A stretch of DNA of 64,000 nt from an uncultured Alphaproteobacteria bacterium (GTDB lineage Bacteria; Pseudomonadota; Alphaproteobacteria; HIMB59; GCA-002718135). Positions 18,348 through 28,090 of this stretch are shown one piece after another. Numbering within the stretch: the stretch's first letter is position 1; each line of letters opens with the position of its first letter. Made by a program: the position numbers and the translations under genes. The notes under the pieces are model-generated. The model made no database searches. It was not told the DNA's origin and was given only the letters and a program-made list of their open reading frames with translations. Location of the stretch: positions 42,841 to 106,840 of the forward strand of contig CACGGX010000003.1 of NCBI GenBank assembly GCA_902572735.1. The letters run 5' to 3'.

Positions 18348-19670
18348 TTATCCTGCCAAAGCTCCCATAGGATCCCAAGGAGCTAGCGCAACTGGTTCCA
18401 TATCTAAGTATTTTAAAAGTCTTTTATTAAGATATTTTTTATCAATGACAACTTCATAGGTATATTCATCAAACCATTCATCAGTCATCATCATATATCC
18501 TTGATTACCACTTTTTGTTCCCCAGCTATTTTCAATTTTCCATTTTGTTGAATTTCTTTTTTTAATATCAACACCCGTTAAAAGCATGGCATGAGTCATT
18601 TCACTATCACCGTACTCTAAACGTGTTTGCTTATTCATCTTAAATGAAGTTTGAAAAACATTTTCATAGTCATAAATGCCCATATCAAGTACACCCATAT
18701 CACGACTAAAACGTTTCCCAACATCACAACCAAACCATACAGCTTCATTGTTTTTTATTGAGTCCATCGCAGATTTTTTTAATTCTTTAATATCTACATT
18801 TAAATATTTAATAATTTGTCCCTCAACAACATTACCAAGATATTCAACCGTGTACATTGTATTAAATTTTTTATTACTCATGGGAGCATGAATTAAGCAA
18901 ACTTTATCTTTAATATTAATATCAGCATATTTTTTGCAAAAATCGATTGGTGTCATATCTGAAATGACAATGTGTCTATTATCTTTATTCCTAGTAGACC
19001 AATTGATAACATCTGGTGGTTGACCAAGAAACATTGCTAGTAAATTATAAATTGTTTCCATCATATCTTTTTTTAGAGCTGCAGAATTTTTTGCTGGTTT
19101 CTTTCTTAGTATAGAAGCAAACTCTCTTAATTTATGAGTCAAAATATAATTCATGGCGCCAGATTTACTACTATGGTTTGTTTCAGGCATTACGTCTTTA
19201 GGTACTGCACCATACTTATTAATTAAGTTTACAAACATATCCCACTGTCCACCATCTTGCACCGGTGCTTTTAAAAGATGAGTAATTAATCTGCTCTCAT
19301 ATGATTCATCTCTTGATTTGATAATATTCTCTAAAAAATAGTTTGCTTTCTCTAACTTATCCCAAAACATGAAATAATTTTGTGAAAACTCAAATGTATT
19401 TAGTTCAAGGCTATCAACAACTTGCAAACGCATAAGATTTAATCCTGCAAATCCCCAACATCTACCTGATGCCATTTGATTTGTTGCAGGTAGTTCTTTT
19501 TTTATTAGATTAGAAAAATTATGGTTGATTTGACTAAAATTTTCCCAATTGAGTGCAACATTAGCTAAATCATTTTTAATTAATGCATTTCGTGAAGCTG
19601 TATTTTTATTATTTCTTAAAAATTTATTTTTGAAAGTTTTGATTGTTGATAGAGATATATTTTTTGCCAT
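18348..19670 (-). CDS. pepC: C1-family aminopeptidase C / bleomycin hydrolase
   Basis: 440 residues, full length for PepC/bleomycin hydrolase, a papain-fold cysteine aminopeptidase that forms a hexameric barrel. The catalytic triad is visible: Cys71 in SGRCWGF, His360 in MTHAMLL and Asn381 in ENSWG. The extreme C-terminus (PWDPMGALAG) resembles the family's conserved C-terminal arm, which enters the active site and gives exopeptidase activity. No signal peptide is seen, so it should be cytoplasmic, trimming peptides. It lies 30 bp downstream of topA on the same strand. The family is best known from Firmicutes, Bacteroidetes and eukaryotes, so it is noteworthy in a small alphaproteobacterial genome. 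Confidence 0.92.
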   Translation of the reverse strand: MAKNISLSTIKTFKNKFLRNNKNTASRNALIKNDLANVALNWENFSQINHNFSNLIKKELPATNQMASGRCWGFAGLNLMRLQVVDSLELNTFEFSQNYFMFWDKLEKANYFLENIIKSRDESYESRLITHLLKAPVQDGGQWDMFVNLINKYGAVPKDVMPETNHSSKSGAMNYILTHKLREFASILRKKPAKNSAALKKDMMETIYNLLAMFLGQPPDVINWSTRNKDNRHIVISDMTPIDFCKKYADINIKDKVCLIHAPMSNKKFNTMYTVEYLGNVVEGQIIKYLNVDIKELKKSAMDSIKNNEAVWFGCDVGKRFSRDMGVLDMGIYDYENVFQTSFKMNKQTRLEYGDSEMTHAMLLTGVDIKKRNSTKWKIENSWGTKSGNQGYMMMTDEWFDEYTYEVVIDKKYLNKRLLKYLDMEPVALAPWDPMGALAG

Positions 19671-19700
19671 AGTCTCTATTTAAAACTATTTCAGCTTAAT

Positions 19701-22226
19701 TCAATTCTTAACTGTTTTTTTCTTTTTTTTGAGACCCATTTTAGCTTTTCTTTCATCAATTAACCTAATGGCATCTTCAAGTTTTAAGCTATCTATTGTT
19801 TGATCACCAAGAATTGATGCATTTATTTTTCCACATTTTACATATGGTCCAAATTTTCCATCATGAGCAGTAATATTTTTCTTTTCTGTTGGATGCTCTC
19901 CAAATGTTTTTAACGTAGCATTACCTCTCTGTGTAGGTTTAGCAATTAATTCAATGGCTCTTTCAAGTTCTATATCAAGAATATTATCTGTTTTTTCGAG
20001 AGCTTTATATTTTTTATCATGCAGAATATATGGACCGTACATTCCTATACCTGCACTAACCGTTTTATTTGTTTCCGGATGAAATCCTAATTTACGTGGT
20101 AAACCAAGTAATTGAATAGCTGTGTTTAATCCTATTTCATCTGGCTCAAAATTTTTAGGAATAGAAACTCTTTTTGGTTTCTTTTCTTTTGTCCCTTCAC
20201 CAACTTGCATATAAAATCCATAAGGACCTTTTCGCAGAGTAATCATTTCACCTGTTTCTGGATAAATACCAATTTCTTTTGGTCCGCTAAGAGCAGCACC
20301 ATCTTTATCATTTAATTGATTAAACTGAACTGTATATTTGCAATCAGGATAATTAGAGCAACCAATAAATCCTCCAAACTTTCCAACTTTAATTCCTAGT
20401 CTTCCATTATCACAGGTTGGACAGTTCCTCTTTTCATCTGCTCCATTTGGTGGAAAGAAATGCGGACCTAGTGCTTCATCTAACACATCAATGACTTCTC
20501 TGTTTGATTTACCTACAGTTTCGTCACAAAGTTGTTTAAAAGTTTCCCAAAATTTTCTTAGAACCTCTTTCCAATCAAGCTTACCATCAGAAATTTCATC
20601 AAGTTGATTTTCAAGATCAGCGGTAAAGTCATATTCTACATATTGATTGAAATATTTCTCTAAAAATATCGATACTATTCTTCCTCTATCATGAGGATTA
20701 AAACGTTTTTTATCTAAAATTACATAATCTCTATCTTGTAGAACTTTAATAATAGAAGCATAAGTAGACGGTCTGCCAATACCAAGTTCTTCAAGTTTTT
20801 TTACTAAGCTTGCTTCTGTGTAACGAGGAGGAGGGGAGGTAAAATGTTGTGTCTTTTCAAGTTCTTTTAAATTTAAACTCTCTCCTTCACTCATGGCAGG
20901 AAGAATTGTTTCTTTTTCTTCATCTTTATCATCATCTTTAGCTTCTTGATAAACTTTGTACATTCCAGGAAACTTAATTGTTGATCCATTTGCTCGTAAA
21001 ACAATTTTTTTATCTTCGTTTGTAATATCAACAGCTACTTGATCTAATACAGCGCTCGCCATTTGTGAACTTACCGCTCTTTGCCAAATAATTTCATATA
21101 GCTTGTATTCTTCTAAAGTAATATATTGCTTAATATCTTTTGGTGTTAGGTAAATATTTGTTGGTCTAATACATTCATGTGCTTCTTGGGCATTTTTAGC
21201 CTTCGATTTATAAACTCTTGGCGCTTCTGGTAAATAGTTTGCACCATAATTATCAGTAACAAAACCTCGAACTTGATTAATAGCTTCTTTTGACATGACG
21301 ACACTATCTGTTCGCATATAAGTTATTAAGCCAGTTGTTTCTCCTTTGATGTCTGTTCCTTCATAAAGGCGTTGAGCTGTACGCATTGTTTGGCTCGCGC
21401 TAAGACCAAGTTTACGACTAGACTCAATTTGCATTGTAGATGTAGTAAAAGCAGGATAGGGATTTCTTCTAGCTTCTTTTTTCGTAATATTTCCAACAGT
21501 GAAAGTAGAATTTTTAATATCATTAAAAATTTTTGTCGCCTCACTCTCATTTTTAATATCAAGTTTATCTACTTTATTCCCATCATAAACTGTAAGTCTG
21601 GAATTAATTATTTTATCTTCTTTATTTCTAAACTCGCCTTGTAAAGACCAATATTCCTGTGGAATAAATTTTTCTATTTCAAGTTCTCTCTCACTAATTA
21701 TTCTTAATGCTACAGATTGAACTCTACCCGCTGATTTTGAACCTGGTAACTTTCTCCATAGCACTGGAGAAAGTGTAAAACCAACAAGAAAATCTAATGC
21801 TCTTCTTGCAAGATAAGCATTTACTAAATTTTCATCTATTTCTCTTGGTTCTTTAAGACTATCAAGAACTGCATTTTTTGTAATTTCATTGAATGTAACT
21901 CGGTGAATATTTAATTTTGAAAGTGATGAATTATCTCTAAGTAGTTTTTCTACATGCCAAGCTATGGCTTCACCTTCACGGTCGGGGTCAGTGGCTAGAT
22001 ATAAATTTTCAGATTTTTTTGCTGCATCTGTTATTTCTTTTATCACTTTTTTTCCACGATCACTGGTTTCCCATTTCATTTGGAAATCATTTTCAGTATC
22101 TATCGCATCATTTTTTGCTGATAAATCTCGGACATGCCCAACACTTGCAAGAACTTTGAAGTTAGAGCCTAAATATTTATTAATAGACTTTGCTTTTGAT
22201 GGTGATTCAACAATTAATACATTCAT
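19701..22226 (-). CDS. topA: DNA topoisomerase I
   Basis: 841 residues. An N-terminal Toprim domain (LIVESPSKAKSINKYLG at 4-20, DPDREGEAIAWH) is followed by the type IA core with the active-site tyrosine at Tyr303 in ITYMRTDSV. Next come one clear C4 zinc finger (CPTC...GCSNYPDC near residue 600) and repeated TopA C-terminal modules with FGPYV-type motifs. A lysine-rich tail ends the protein. It relaxes negative supercoils. Order plsY-topA on the same strand is typical of alphaproteobacteria, though dprA, which often intervenes, is missing. Confidence 0.97.
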   Translation of the reverse strand: MNVLIVESPSKAKSINKYLGSNFKVLASVGHVRDLSAKNDAIDTENDFQMKWETSDRGKKVIKEITDAAKKSENLYLATDPDREGEAIAWHVEKLLRDNSSLSKLNIHRVTFNEITKNAVLDSLKEPREIDENLVNAYLARRALDFLVGFTLSPVLWRKLPGSKSAGRVQSVALRIISERELEIEKFIPQEYWSLQGEFRNKEDKIINSRLTVYDGNKVDKLDIKNESEATKIFNDIKNSTFTVGNITKKEARRNPYPAFTTSTMQIESSRKLGLSASQTMRTAQRLYEGTDIKGETTGLITYMRTDSVVMSKEAINQVRGFVTDNYGANYLPEAPRVYKSKAKNAQEAHECIRPTNIYLTPKDIKQYITLEEYKLYEIIWQRAVSSQMASAVLDQVAVDITNEDKKIVLRANGSTIKFPGMYKVYQEAKDDDKDEEKETILPAMSEGESLNLKELEKTQHFTSPPPRYTEASLVKKLEELGIGRPSTYASIIKVLQDRDYVILDKKRFNPHDRGRIVSIFLEKYFNQYVEYDFTADLENQLDEISDGKLDWKEVLRKFWETFKQLCDETVGKSNREVIDVLDEALGPHFFPPNGADEKRNCPTCDNGRLGIKVGKFGGFIGCSNYPDCKYTVQFNQLNDKDGAALSGPKEIGIYPETGEMITLRKGPYGFYMQVGEGTKEKKPKRVSIPKNFEPDEIGLNTAIQLLGLPRKLGFHPETNKTVSAGIGMYGPYILHDKKYKALEKTDNILDIELERAIELIAKPTQRGNATLKTFGEHPTEKKNITAHDGKFGPYVKCGKINASILGDQTIDSLKLEDAIRLIDERKAKMGLKKKKKTVKN

Positions 22227-22292
22227 AAATTTTGGCCCCCAAATTTCAGTTTAAAGATAATTCGTCAAGAAATTTTAAAAAAAAGTATATTT

Positions 22293-22898
22293 TTACTTGG
22301 ATAATTTAATTTTACTTTCAGTTTTATTTATGAGTCTTTTAATGTTTTCTGTGTGTTTAAGATAAATAATTAATGTTAAATAAATAAAGAAAATTAGAAA
22401 ATAAAAATTAAAATTAATAAAAATATAATAAGCTGGAGCTACTAAAACTCCAATTAAAGATCCAAGAGAAGAGTATTTACTTACAAAAGCAGTAACAAGC
22501 CACGCTAATAAAAATAAAATTGCAATGTAAGGATTAAAACCAAATAAAAAGCCAATATACGTTGCCACTCCTTTTCCACCTTTGAATTTTAACCAAACAG
22601 GATAAATATGACCTAATATGGCAAAGTGACAGAGAAGTATTTTATTTAATAAAGAAATATCTTGAAAATACATTTGTAAAATGAGGAATGGAAGAAAGCC
22701 TTTAAAAATATCAAAACAAAGAACAATGAATGCTAAAAATTTATTTCCTGTTCTCAAAACATTAGTTGCACCTACATTTCCAGAACCGACCTTTCTAATA
22801 TCTCCCAAGCCAAATAATTTTGTAAAAATTAATGCAAAGGGTAATGATCCTATTATATAAAAAAATATGATTAATGATAAACTACTTACTAAAGTCAT
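22293..22898 (-). CDS. plsY: Acyl-phosphate:glycerol-3-phosphate acyltransferase
   Basis: 201 residues, very hydrophobic. Signature loops are present: GSLPFALI, then DIRKVGSGNVGATNVLR, then KFKGGKGVATYIG. PlsY makes lysophosphatidic acid from acyl phosphate and glycerol-3-phosphate at the inner membrane, the first step of phospholipid synthesis. It overlaps the end of pyrB by 17 nt and is followed 66 bp later by topA. Confidence 0.95.
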   Translation of the reverse strand: MTLVSSLSLIIFFYIIGSLPFALIFTKLFGLGDIRKVGSGNVGATNVLRTGNKFLAFIVLCFDIFKGFLPFLILQMYFQDISLLNKILLCHFAILGHIYPVWLKFKGGKGVATYIGFLFGFNPYIAILFLLAWLVTAFVSKYSSLGSLIGVLVAPAYYIFINFNFYFLIFFIYLTLIIYLKHTENIKRLINKTESKIKLSK

Positions 22899-24027
22899 CT
22901 CTGTTTTTAATAATTAAGTCTAAGCATGCCATTCGTACTGCAACACCCATAGCGACCTGTTCTTGTATTAAGCTCCTCGTAACGTCATCGGCAAGTTTTG
23001 AGTCTATTTCTACACCACGATTCATTGGGCCTGGATGCATAACGAAAGCATTTTTTTTAGCATATTTAAGTTTATTGTAATCTAATCCATACTTTTTAAA
23101 ATAAGTCTTTTGATTTGGCATAATTTTTCCAACTATTCTCTCTTTTTGAATACGTAGCATCATAACAATATCACAATTTTGTAATCCCTTTCGCATATCC
23201 GTATAAACATTCACAGGAAGTTTTTTTAAACTTTTTGGTAACCATTCCTTAGGACCAATAACATTAATTTTTGCACCTAATTTTGAGAGTATGATTATGT
23301 TTGATCGGGCAACACGGCTATGTAAAATATCGCCACATATAGCAATTTTTAATTTTGTAAAATTTTCAAATTTATTTTTTATAGTAAGTGCATCTAATAA
23401 AGCTTGTGTAGGATGTTCATGACTTCCATCACCTGCGTTAATTACAGAGGCATCTACTGTTTCTGAAATCTTTTTACTAATCCCTTCCTCTGGATGTCTT
23501 ACAATTAAAATGTCAGGATTCATTGAATTAATAGTAGTCATAGTATCTAGTAAGGTTTCACCTTTATTTATTGAACTATCTTTTACCACTACATTAATGA
23601 GATCTGCTCCTAACCTTTTAGCAGCAACTTCAAAACTTGTTCTTGTTCTTGTTGAATCTTCAAAAAAAAGATTAAATATTGTTCTTCCTTCTAAAACATT
23701 TATTTTTTTAATTTTCTTTTTATTGAAAGATATGTATTTTTTGGATTCATCTAAGATATGCTCAATTTCTTTTTTAGTTAAATCTGCTGTTTCTACTAAA
23801 TGAATTTTCTTAAAAATATTTTTTGTTCGTTTTAATTGAATATTTGTTTTTGATGAAAATGATGAATAATATTTTAACGCTATTTTTTCTGCATCTTTAA
23901 GAATTTTTGAACCTGTAGATGATCTGATTGCTTTTATTTTTGGCATTTTTATCTTCATTTGCCAATATTTTGAATTTTCTCTTTTATACAATTTTATGTG
24001 TCCTGATTTAAGTAATTTTGAATTCAT
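22882..24027 (-). CDS. pyrB: Aspartate carbamoyltransferase with integrase-like N-terminal extension
   Basis: 381 residues against about 310 for PyrB. The catalytic core starts near residue 70 and has all family motifs: FEDSTRTRTSFE for carbamoyl phosphate, HEHPTQALLDALT, and HPGPMNRGVEI. The first 65 residues are extra. They read LYKRENSKYWQMKIKMP, then AIRSSTGSKILKDAEKIAL, which looks like the N-terminal arm-binding domain of phage-type tyrosine recombinases. No ATG, GTG or TTG occurs between Met28 and the core, so a separate canonical start for PyrB is not available. The gene is preceded by short direct repeats, follows ruvX by 38 bp and overlaps plsY. pyrC, which commonly follows, is absent. 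Confidence 0.9.
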   Translation of the reverse strand: MNSKLLKSGHIKLYKRENSKYWQMKIKMPKIKAIRSSTGSKILKDAEKIALKYYSSFSSKTNIQLKRTKNIFKKIHLVETADLTKKEIEHILDESKKYISFNKKKIKKINVLEGRTIFNLFFEDSTRTRTSFEVAAKRLGADLINVVVKDSSINKGETLLDTMTTINSMNPDILIVRHPEEGISKKISETVDASVINAGDGSHEHPTQALLDALTIKNKFENFTKLKIAICGDILHSRVARSNIIILSKLGAKINVIGPKEWLPKSLKKLPVNVYTDMRKGLQNCDIVMMLRIQKERIVGKIMPNQKTYFKKYGLDYNKLKYAKKNAFVMHPGPMNRGVEIDSKLADDVTRSLIQEQVAMGVAVRMACLDLIIKNRDDFSK

Positions 24028-24057
24028 ATGTGTTAATAATGTGTTAATATGTGTAAA
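24028..24057 (-). repeat. Short tandem direct repeats next to the pyrB start
   Basis: On the + strand ATGTGTTAAT occurs at 24028-24037 and again at 24039-24048. A third, partial copy ATGTGTAAA starts at 24049. On the coding (minus) strand these are ATTAACACAT units ending directly at the pyrB ATG. They resemble iteron- or arm-type sites, which is notable because the adjacent frame begins with an integrase-like arm-binding domain. They also occupy the position of the ribosome binding site. Confidence 0.55.
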
Positions 24058-24065
24058 CTAAATTA

Positions 24066-24524
24066 TTAATTATTTCTATATCTATCTAAATATCCTTGTA
24101 AGATATAAGCAGCTGATTGCTGATCGAGTTTATTTTTTATCTTAGTTTTACTTAAATCAGCTTTTCTCATTTCTTTAAAAATTACATCTGATGAAAATCT
24201 TTCATCCCAAAGAGCCGTGGGTTTTTTAAAAAAGGTTTGAAGATTAATATTAAAATCTCGTACTAATTGACTTTGTTTGTTTTCACTATTATCCATGCTA
24301 ATTGGCAGACCCAGAATAAATCCACCAATTTCATACTCTTTCAACATATCTTTCATGATAATCAAATCTTTATTAGTTCCTTTTCTTTGGATAACTGAAA
24401 GTGGTGTAGCGATTATTCTCGATCTATCACTTACAGCAACTCCAATCGTTTTAGTTCCTAGGTCTAGACCTACAAGTATTTGTGATGTATTAAGACGATC
24501 GATTAAATTATTTTGATCATTCAT
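24066..24524 (-). CDS. ruvX: Holliday-junction resolvase-like protein RuvX/YqgF
   Basis: 152 residues from the ATG at 24524; an in-frame TTG at 24563 is possible but would overlap gatC. The RNase-H-like fold motifs are visible: VGLDLGTKTIGVAVSD, then GLPISMDNSE, then WDERFSS, and an Asp/Gln-rich helix near the end (KLDQQSAAYIL). The family acts in pre-16S rRNA 5'-end processing. ruvX-pyrB on one strand diverging from gatCAB is the standard alphaproteobacterial arrangement. Only 17 bp separate its ATG from the gatC start. Confidence 0.92.
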   Translation of the reverse strand: MNDQNNLIDRLNTSQILVGLDLGTKTIGVAVSDRSRIIATPLSVIQRKGTNKDLIIMKDMLKEYEIGGFILGLPISMDNSENKQSQLVRDFNINLQTFFKKPTALWDERFSSDVIFKEMRKADLSKTKIKNKLDQQSAAYILQGYLDRYRNN

Positions 24525-24541
24525 ATAACGGAGCTTATAAA

Positions 24542-24829
24542 TTGAAGATTGATAAAAATACAATAAATAAAATTGCCCGTCTATCTAGAATAAAGTTAGA
24601 TGATAAAGAATCTGAAGATTATATTAAAGATCTTAACTCCATTTTAGACTGGGTTGAACAATTAAATGAAGTAAATACTGAAAATGTAGAACCATTAAGT
24701 AATATATCATCATCTATTTTACCTAAAAGAGAAGATGTATCTAAAGATACTAATTCAAGTGATGAAATTCTTGAAAATGCCCCTGATAAACTTGAAGGTT
24801 TTTTTGCAGTACCAAAGGTGGTAGAATAA
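24542..24829 (+). CDS. gatC: Asp/Glu-tRNA amidotransferase subunit C
   Basis: 95 residues, normal GatC length. It opens MKIDKNTINKIARLSRIKL from a TTG and ends with a loop rich in Leu and Pro that wraps around GatA. GatC stabilises the GatCAB complex that converts misacylated Glu-tRNA(Gln) or Asp-tRNA(Asn) to the amide form. No ATG lies close enough to replace the TTG. The TAA overlaps the gatA ATG by one base. Confidence 0.95.
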   Translation: MKIDKNTINKIARLSRIKLDDKESEDYIKDLNSILDWVEQLNEVNTENVEPLSNISSSILPKREDVSKDTNSSDEILENAPDKLEGFFAVPKVVE

Positions 24830-26253
24830 TGTCTAATTCATCTTTGAAGCAAGCGTTAAAAGATCTCGATACAAAAAAAATATCAATAAGAGAATTAAAT
24901 CAGGATTATTTAAAAAGAATAAAGGAAAAAGAAAATTTAAATATCTTTATTCATTTTAGTGAAGAGAATGTTTTAAAGCAGATAGATAATTTAGAAAAAG
25001 ATAATTCTACAAAAAAATTAAAAGGTATTCCGATTGCAATTAAGGATCTATTTTGTACTAAAAGTATGCCAACAACTGCAGCTTCAAAAATTTTAGAAAA
25101 TTTTAATCCAACTTATGAATCATTTGTCACTCAAAAATTATTAGATGAAGGATCTATTTTTGTTGGTAAAACAAATCTAGATGAATTTGCAATGGGATCT
25201 GCAACTAATACAAGTTTTTTTGGAAATACAATTAATCCTTTATCAAAAGAGAATGAGCCTTTAGCGCCTGGTGGATCCTCAGGTGGTTCAGCAGCTGCAG
25301 TTGCCGCTGATTTATGTTTAGGTGCTACTGGTACTGACACTGGCGGATCAATAAGACAGCCAGCCAGCTTTTGTGGAATTGTTGGTATCAAGCCAACATA
25401 TGGTCTATGTTCAAGATGGGGTATTGCTGCATTTGCATCTAGTTTAGATCAAGCAGGAATTTTTTCTCATAATGTTGAAGATGCTTCAATATTATTACAA
25501 TCCATTGCAGGATTTGATAAAAGGGATAGTACAAGCGCAAAAATAGATATTCCAAATTATTTTGAAAATTTAGACGATGATCTAAATGGAAAAACTGTTG
25601 GTATACCAAAAGAATATTCTATTGATGGCACACCATTGGAAATAAGTCAGATATGGGAAGATGCTATCAAAGTTTTAGAAAAAAAGGGTGTGAAAATTAA
25701 AAATATTTCACTTCCACATACTAAATACGCACTTCCTACTTATTATATAATTGCTCCTGCTGAAGCTTCCTCAAACTTAGCACGATACGATGGAGTAAAA
25801 TATGGTTTTAGATCGGAAGAAATTGATTCACTTGACGAAATGTATGAAAATACAAGAGCTCAAGGTTTTGGAAGAGAAGTAAAAAGAAGAATTTTAATAG
25901 GAACATATGTTTTATCTGCAGGATATTATGATGCATATTATTTAAAAGCACAAAAAGTAAGAAAATTAATTGCAGATGATTTTAATAAAGCTTTTAAAGA
26001 ATGTGATTTTATAGTTACTCCTACTGCACCAAGTGCAGCATTTCCCTTAAACGAAAAACAAAATGATCCTATCAAAATGTATTTAAATGATGTGTTTACT
26101 GTTCCTGCTTCTTTAGCTGGTTTACCAGGTATTTCAATTCCTTTTGGAAAAGATAAGAATAATTTACCATTAGGTATTCAAATACTAGGAAAACACTTTG
26201 ATGAACAGGCAGTATTGAACGCTGCATTATCTTTAGAAAGATCTTATGAATAA
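24829..26253 (+). CDS. gatA: Asp/Glu-tRNA amidotransferase subunit A
   Basis: 474 residues, complete. The amidase Ser-cisSer-Lys triad can be placed: Lys72 in IAIKDLF, Ser150 in GGSSGGS and Ser174 in TDTGGSIRQ. GatA hydrolyses glutamine to supply ammonia to GatB. It starts within the gatC stop and overlaps gatB by 8 nt. Confidence 0.97.
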   Translation: MSNSSLKQALKDLDTKKISIRELNQDYLKRIKEKENLNIFIHFSEENVLKQIDNLEKDNSTKKLKGIPIAIKDLFCTKSMPTTAASKILENFNPTYESFVTQKLLDEGSIFVGKTNLDEFAMGSATNTSFFGNTINPLSKENEPLAPGGSSGGSAAAVAADLCLGATGTDTGGSIRQPASFCGIVGIKPTYGLCSRWGIAAFASSLDQAGIFSHNVEDASILLQSIAGFDKRDSTSAKIDIPNYFENLDDDLNGKTVGIPKEYSIDGTPLEISQIWEDAIKVLEKKGVKIKNISLPHTKYALPTYYIIAPAEASSNLARYDGVKYGFRSEEIDSLDEMYENTRAQGFGREVKRRILIGTYVLSAGYYDAYYLKAQKVRKLIADDFNKAFKECDFIVTPTAPSAAFPLNEKQNDPIKMYLNDVFTVPASLAGLPGISIPFGKDKNNLPLGIQILGKHFDEQAVLNAALSLERSYE

Positions 26254-27721
26254 TTTAATTAAAGGTGAAAAGCATGATTGGGAAATGGTTATAGGTCTTG
26301 AAATACATGCTCAGGTAAAATCAAATTCCAAATTATTTTCTTCATCATCTACAAAATTTGGCTCTTCACCAAATAGTCAAGTATCTTTAGTTGATGCTGC
26401 TATGCCAGGAATGTTGCCAGTAATTAATAAGTATTGTGTAGAACAAGCAGTAAAAACTGGAGTGGGTTTAAATGCTAAAATTAATAATTATTCAGTTTTT
26501 GATAGAAAAAATTACTTTTATGCTGATCTCCCACAAGGATATCAAATTAGCCAATATAAATATCCAATTGTTGGAGAAGGAAAAGTTACAATTGATTTTA
26601 AAGATGGGACATCAAAAGATATTAGAATTGTAAGATTACATTTAGAGCAAGATGCTGGTAAAAGTTTACATGATCAAAACCCTTCAAAAACATATGTAGA
26701 TCTTAATAGATCTGGTGTTGCTTTGATGGAAATTGTTAGTGAGCCTGACATTAGAACACCAGATGAAGCTGGTATGTTTATATCCAAAATCAGATCAATT
26801 TTAATGTATTTAGATACATGCGATGGAAATATGCAAGAGGGCTCATTAAGAGCTGATGTCAATATTTCAGTGAGAAAACCTGGTGATGAATATGGGACTC
26901 GTTGTGAAATTAAAAACTTAAACTCAATAAAGTTTATTAAACAGGCTATTAATTATGAAGCTAAACGACAAATAGAAATATTAGAGTCTGGTGGTTCTAT
27001 TGAGCAAAATACAATGCTTTTTAATACATCTACTGGTAAAACTAGACCAATGAGAAATAAAGAAGAAGCTCATGATTATAGATATTTTCCTGATCCAGAT
27101 TTATTACCACTAGAAATTTCTGAAGAAGAAATAGGAAAAATTAAATTATCAATACCAGAGCTTCCAGATGAGCTTAAGTATAAATTTATTGAGACTTATA
27201 AAATGTCTAATTATGATGCTTCAGTTTTAACTGCAGATAAGCAAACCTCAGATTATTTCAATGATGCCATTAATTCAGATGCAGAATTAAAAAATCATTC
27301 AAAAATAGTTGTTAATTGGATTACATCTGAATTGTTTTCATTATTAAACAAAAATAATCTAGAGTTAAATAACTCTCCAGTATCGCCTGAAAACTTAGGG
27401 CAACTTGTTAAGTTAATTTCTACAAATGAAATTTCTGGCAAAATTGCAAAGGATGTTCTTGAAGATATGTTTACTTCAGGGAAAACTGCTAGACAAATTG
27501 TAGATGAAAAAGGATTGAAACAAGTTTCAGATCAGGGAGAAATAGAAAAAGTTATTGATGAGGTTATTGCAGAAAATCCAAAAATGGTCGAACAATATCT
27601 TGGTGGTAAAGATAAGCTACTAGGTTTCTTTGTGGGTCAAGCAATGAAATTAACTAAAGGAAAAGCAAATCCAAAAATTTTAAATGATATTTTAAGGCAA
27701 AAATTAAATAAAAAGAATTAA
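26246..27721 (+). CDS. gatB: Asp/Glu-tRNA amidotransferase subunit B
   Basis: 491 residues. The catalytic domain begins VIGLEIHAQ and includes [16 protein letters not shown], the region that binds metal and ATP. A helical linker and a YqeY-like tail (about 340-491) contact tRNA. It is the kinase/transamidase subunit of GatCAB. The last 18 nt overlap the convergent membrane-protein gene. Confidence 0.97.
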   Translation: MNNLIKGEKHDWEMVIGLEIHAQVKSNSKLFSSSSTKFGSSPNSQVSLVDAAMPGMLPVINKYCVEQAVKTGVGLNAKINNYSVFDRKNYFYADLPQGYQISQYKYPIVGEGKVTIDFKDGTSKDIRIVRLHLEQDAGKSLHDQNPSKTYVDLNRSGVALMEIVSEPDIRTPDEAGMFISKIRSILMYLDTCDGNMQEGSLRADVNISVRKPGDEYGTRCEIKNLNSIKFIKQAINYEAKRQIEILESGGSIEQNTMLFNTSTGKTRPMRNKEEAHDYRYFPDPDLLPLEISEEEIGKIKLSIPELPDELKYKFIETYKMSNYDASVLTADKQTSDYFNDAINSDAELKNHSKIVVNWITSELFSLLNKNNLELNNSPVSPENLGQLVKLISTNEISGKIAKDVLEDMFTSGKTARQIVDEKGLKQVSDQGEIEKVIDEVIAENPKMVEQYLGGKDKLLGFFVGQAMKLTKGKANPKILNDILRQKLNKKN

Positions 27722-28048
27722 ACGTAAAGAATAGCATCTATAAGCAACAATTATAAAAGTTAAAACTATCCAAACAATACTTCCTTTGTAATTTTCAGCC
27801 GATCTCCAAATTCCTATAGATATAAAAATTGTCCATATAAAAATAGCTATTTTTGATAATAAAGTGAGATTAGCAAAATCTAAAAAAGGGAATTGTGAAA
27901 CAGAACTGTCTGTATTAAAAAAATAAATTTCAAGATTAAAGATAATTAATAAAAATATACCATTTAATAACTCGCCCACTAACCAATAAGATTTCCAAAG
28001 TTTAACATTTCCTTCAAAAAAATTTTTTATAATTTTATTATTATTCAT
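27704..28048 (-). CDS. Small membrane protein of unknown function
   Basis: 114 residues with about three membrane helices. The N-terminal motif [14 protein letters not shown] and the later [14 protein letters not shown] look like conserved family positions, because tryptophans are rare in such AT-rich DNA. I do not recognise a named family. It overlaps gatB convergently by 18 nt. It is on the same strand as the VTC operon, whose last gene ends 43 bp upstream, so it may be a fourth member of that transcript. Confidence 0.6.
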   Translation of the reverse strand: MNNNKIIKNFFEGNVKLWKSYWLVGELLNGIFLLIIFNLEIYFFNTDSSVSQFPFLDFANLTLLSKIAIFIWTIFISIGIWRSAENYKGSIVWIVLTFIIVAYRCYSLRLILFI

Positions 28049-28090
28049 TTCTTTATAATATTTTATTAGTACAAATAAAAATTAGCTTTA

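Noticed and set aside
24525..24563. TTG at 24563 as the ruvX start
   Set aside because: It would extend ruvX into gatC, and the added residues precede the family's normal N-terminus.
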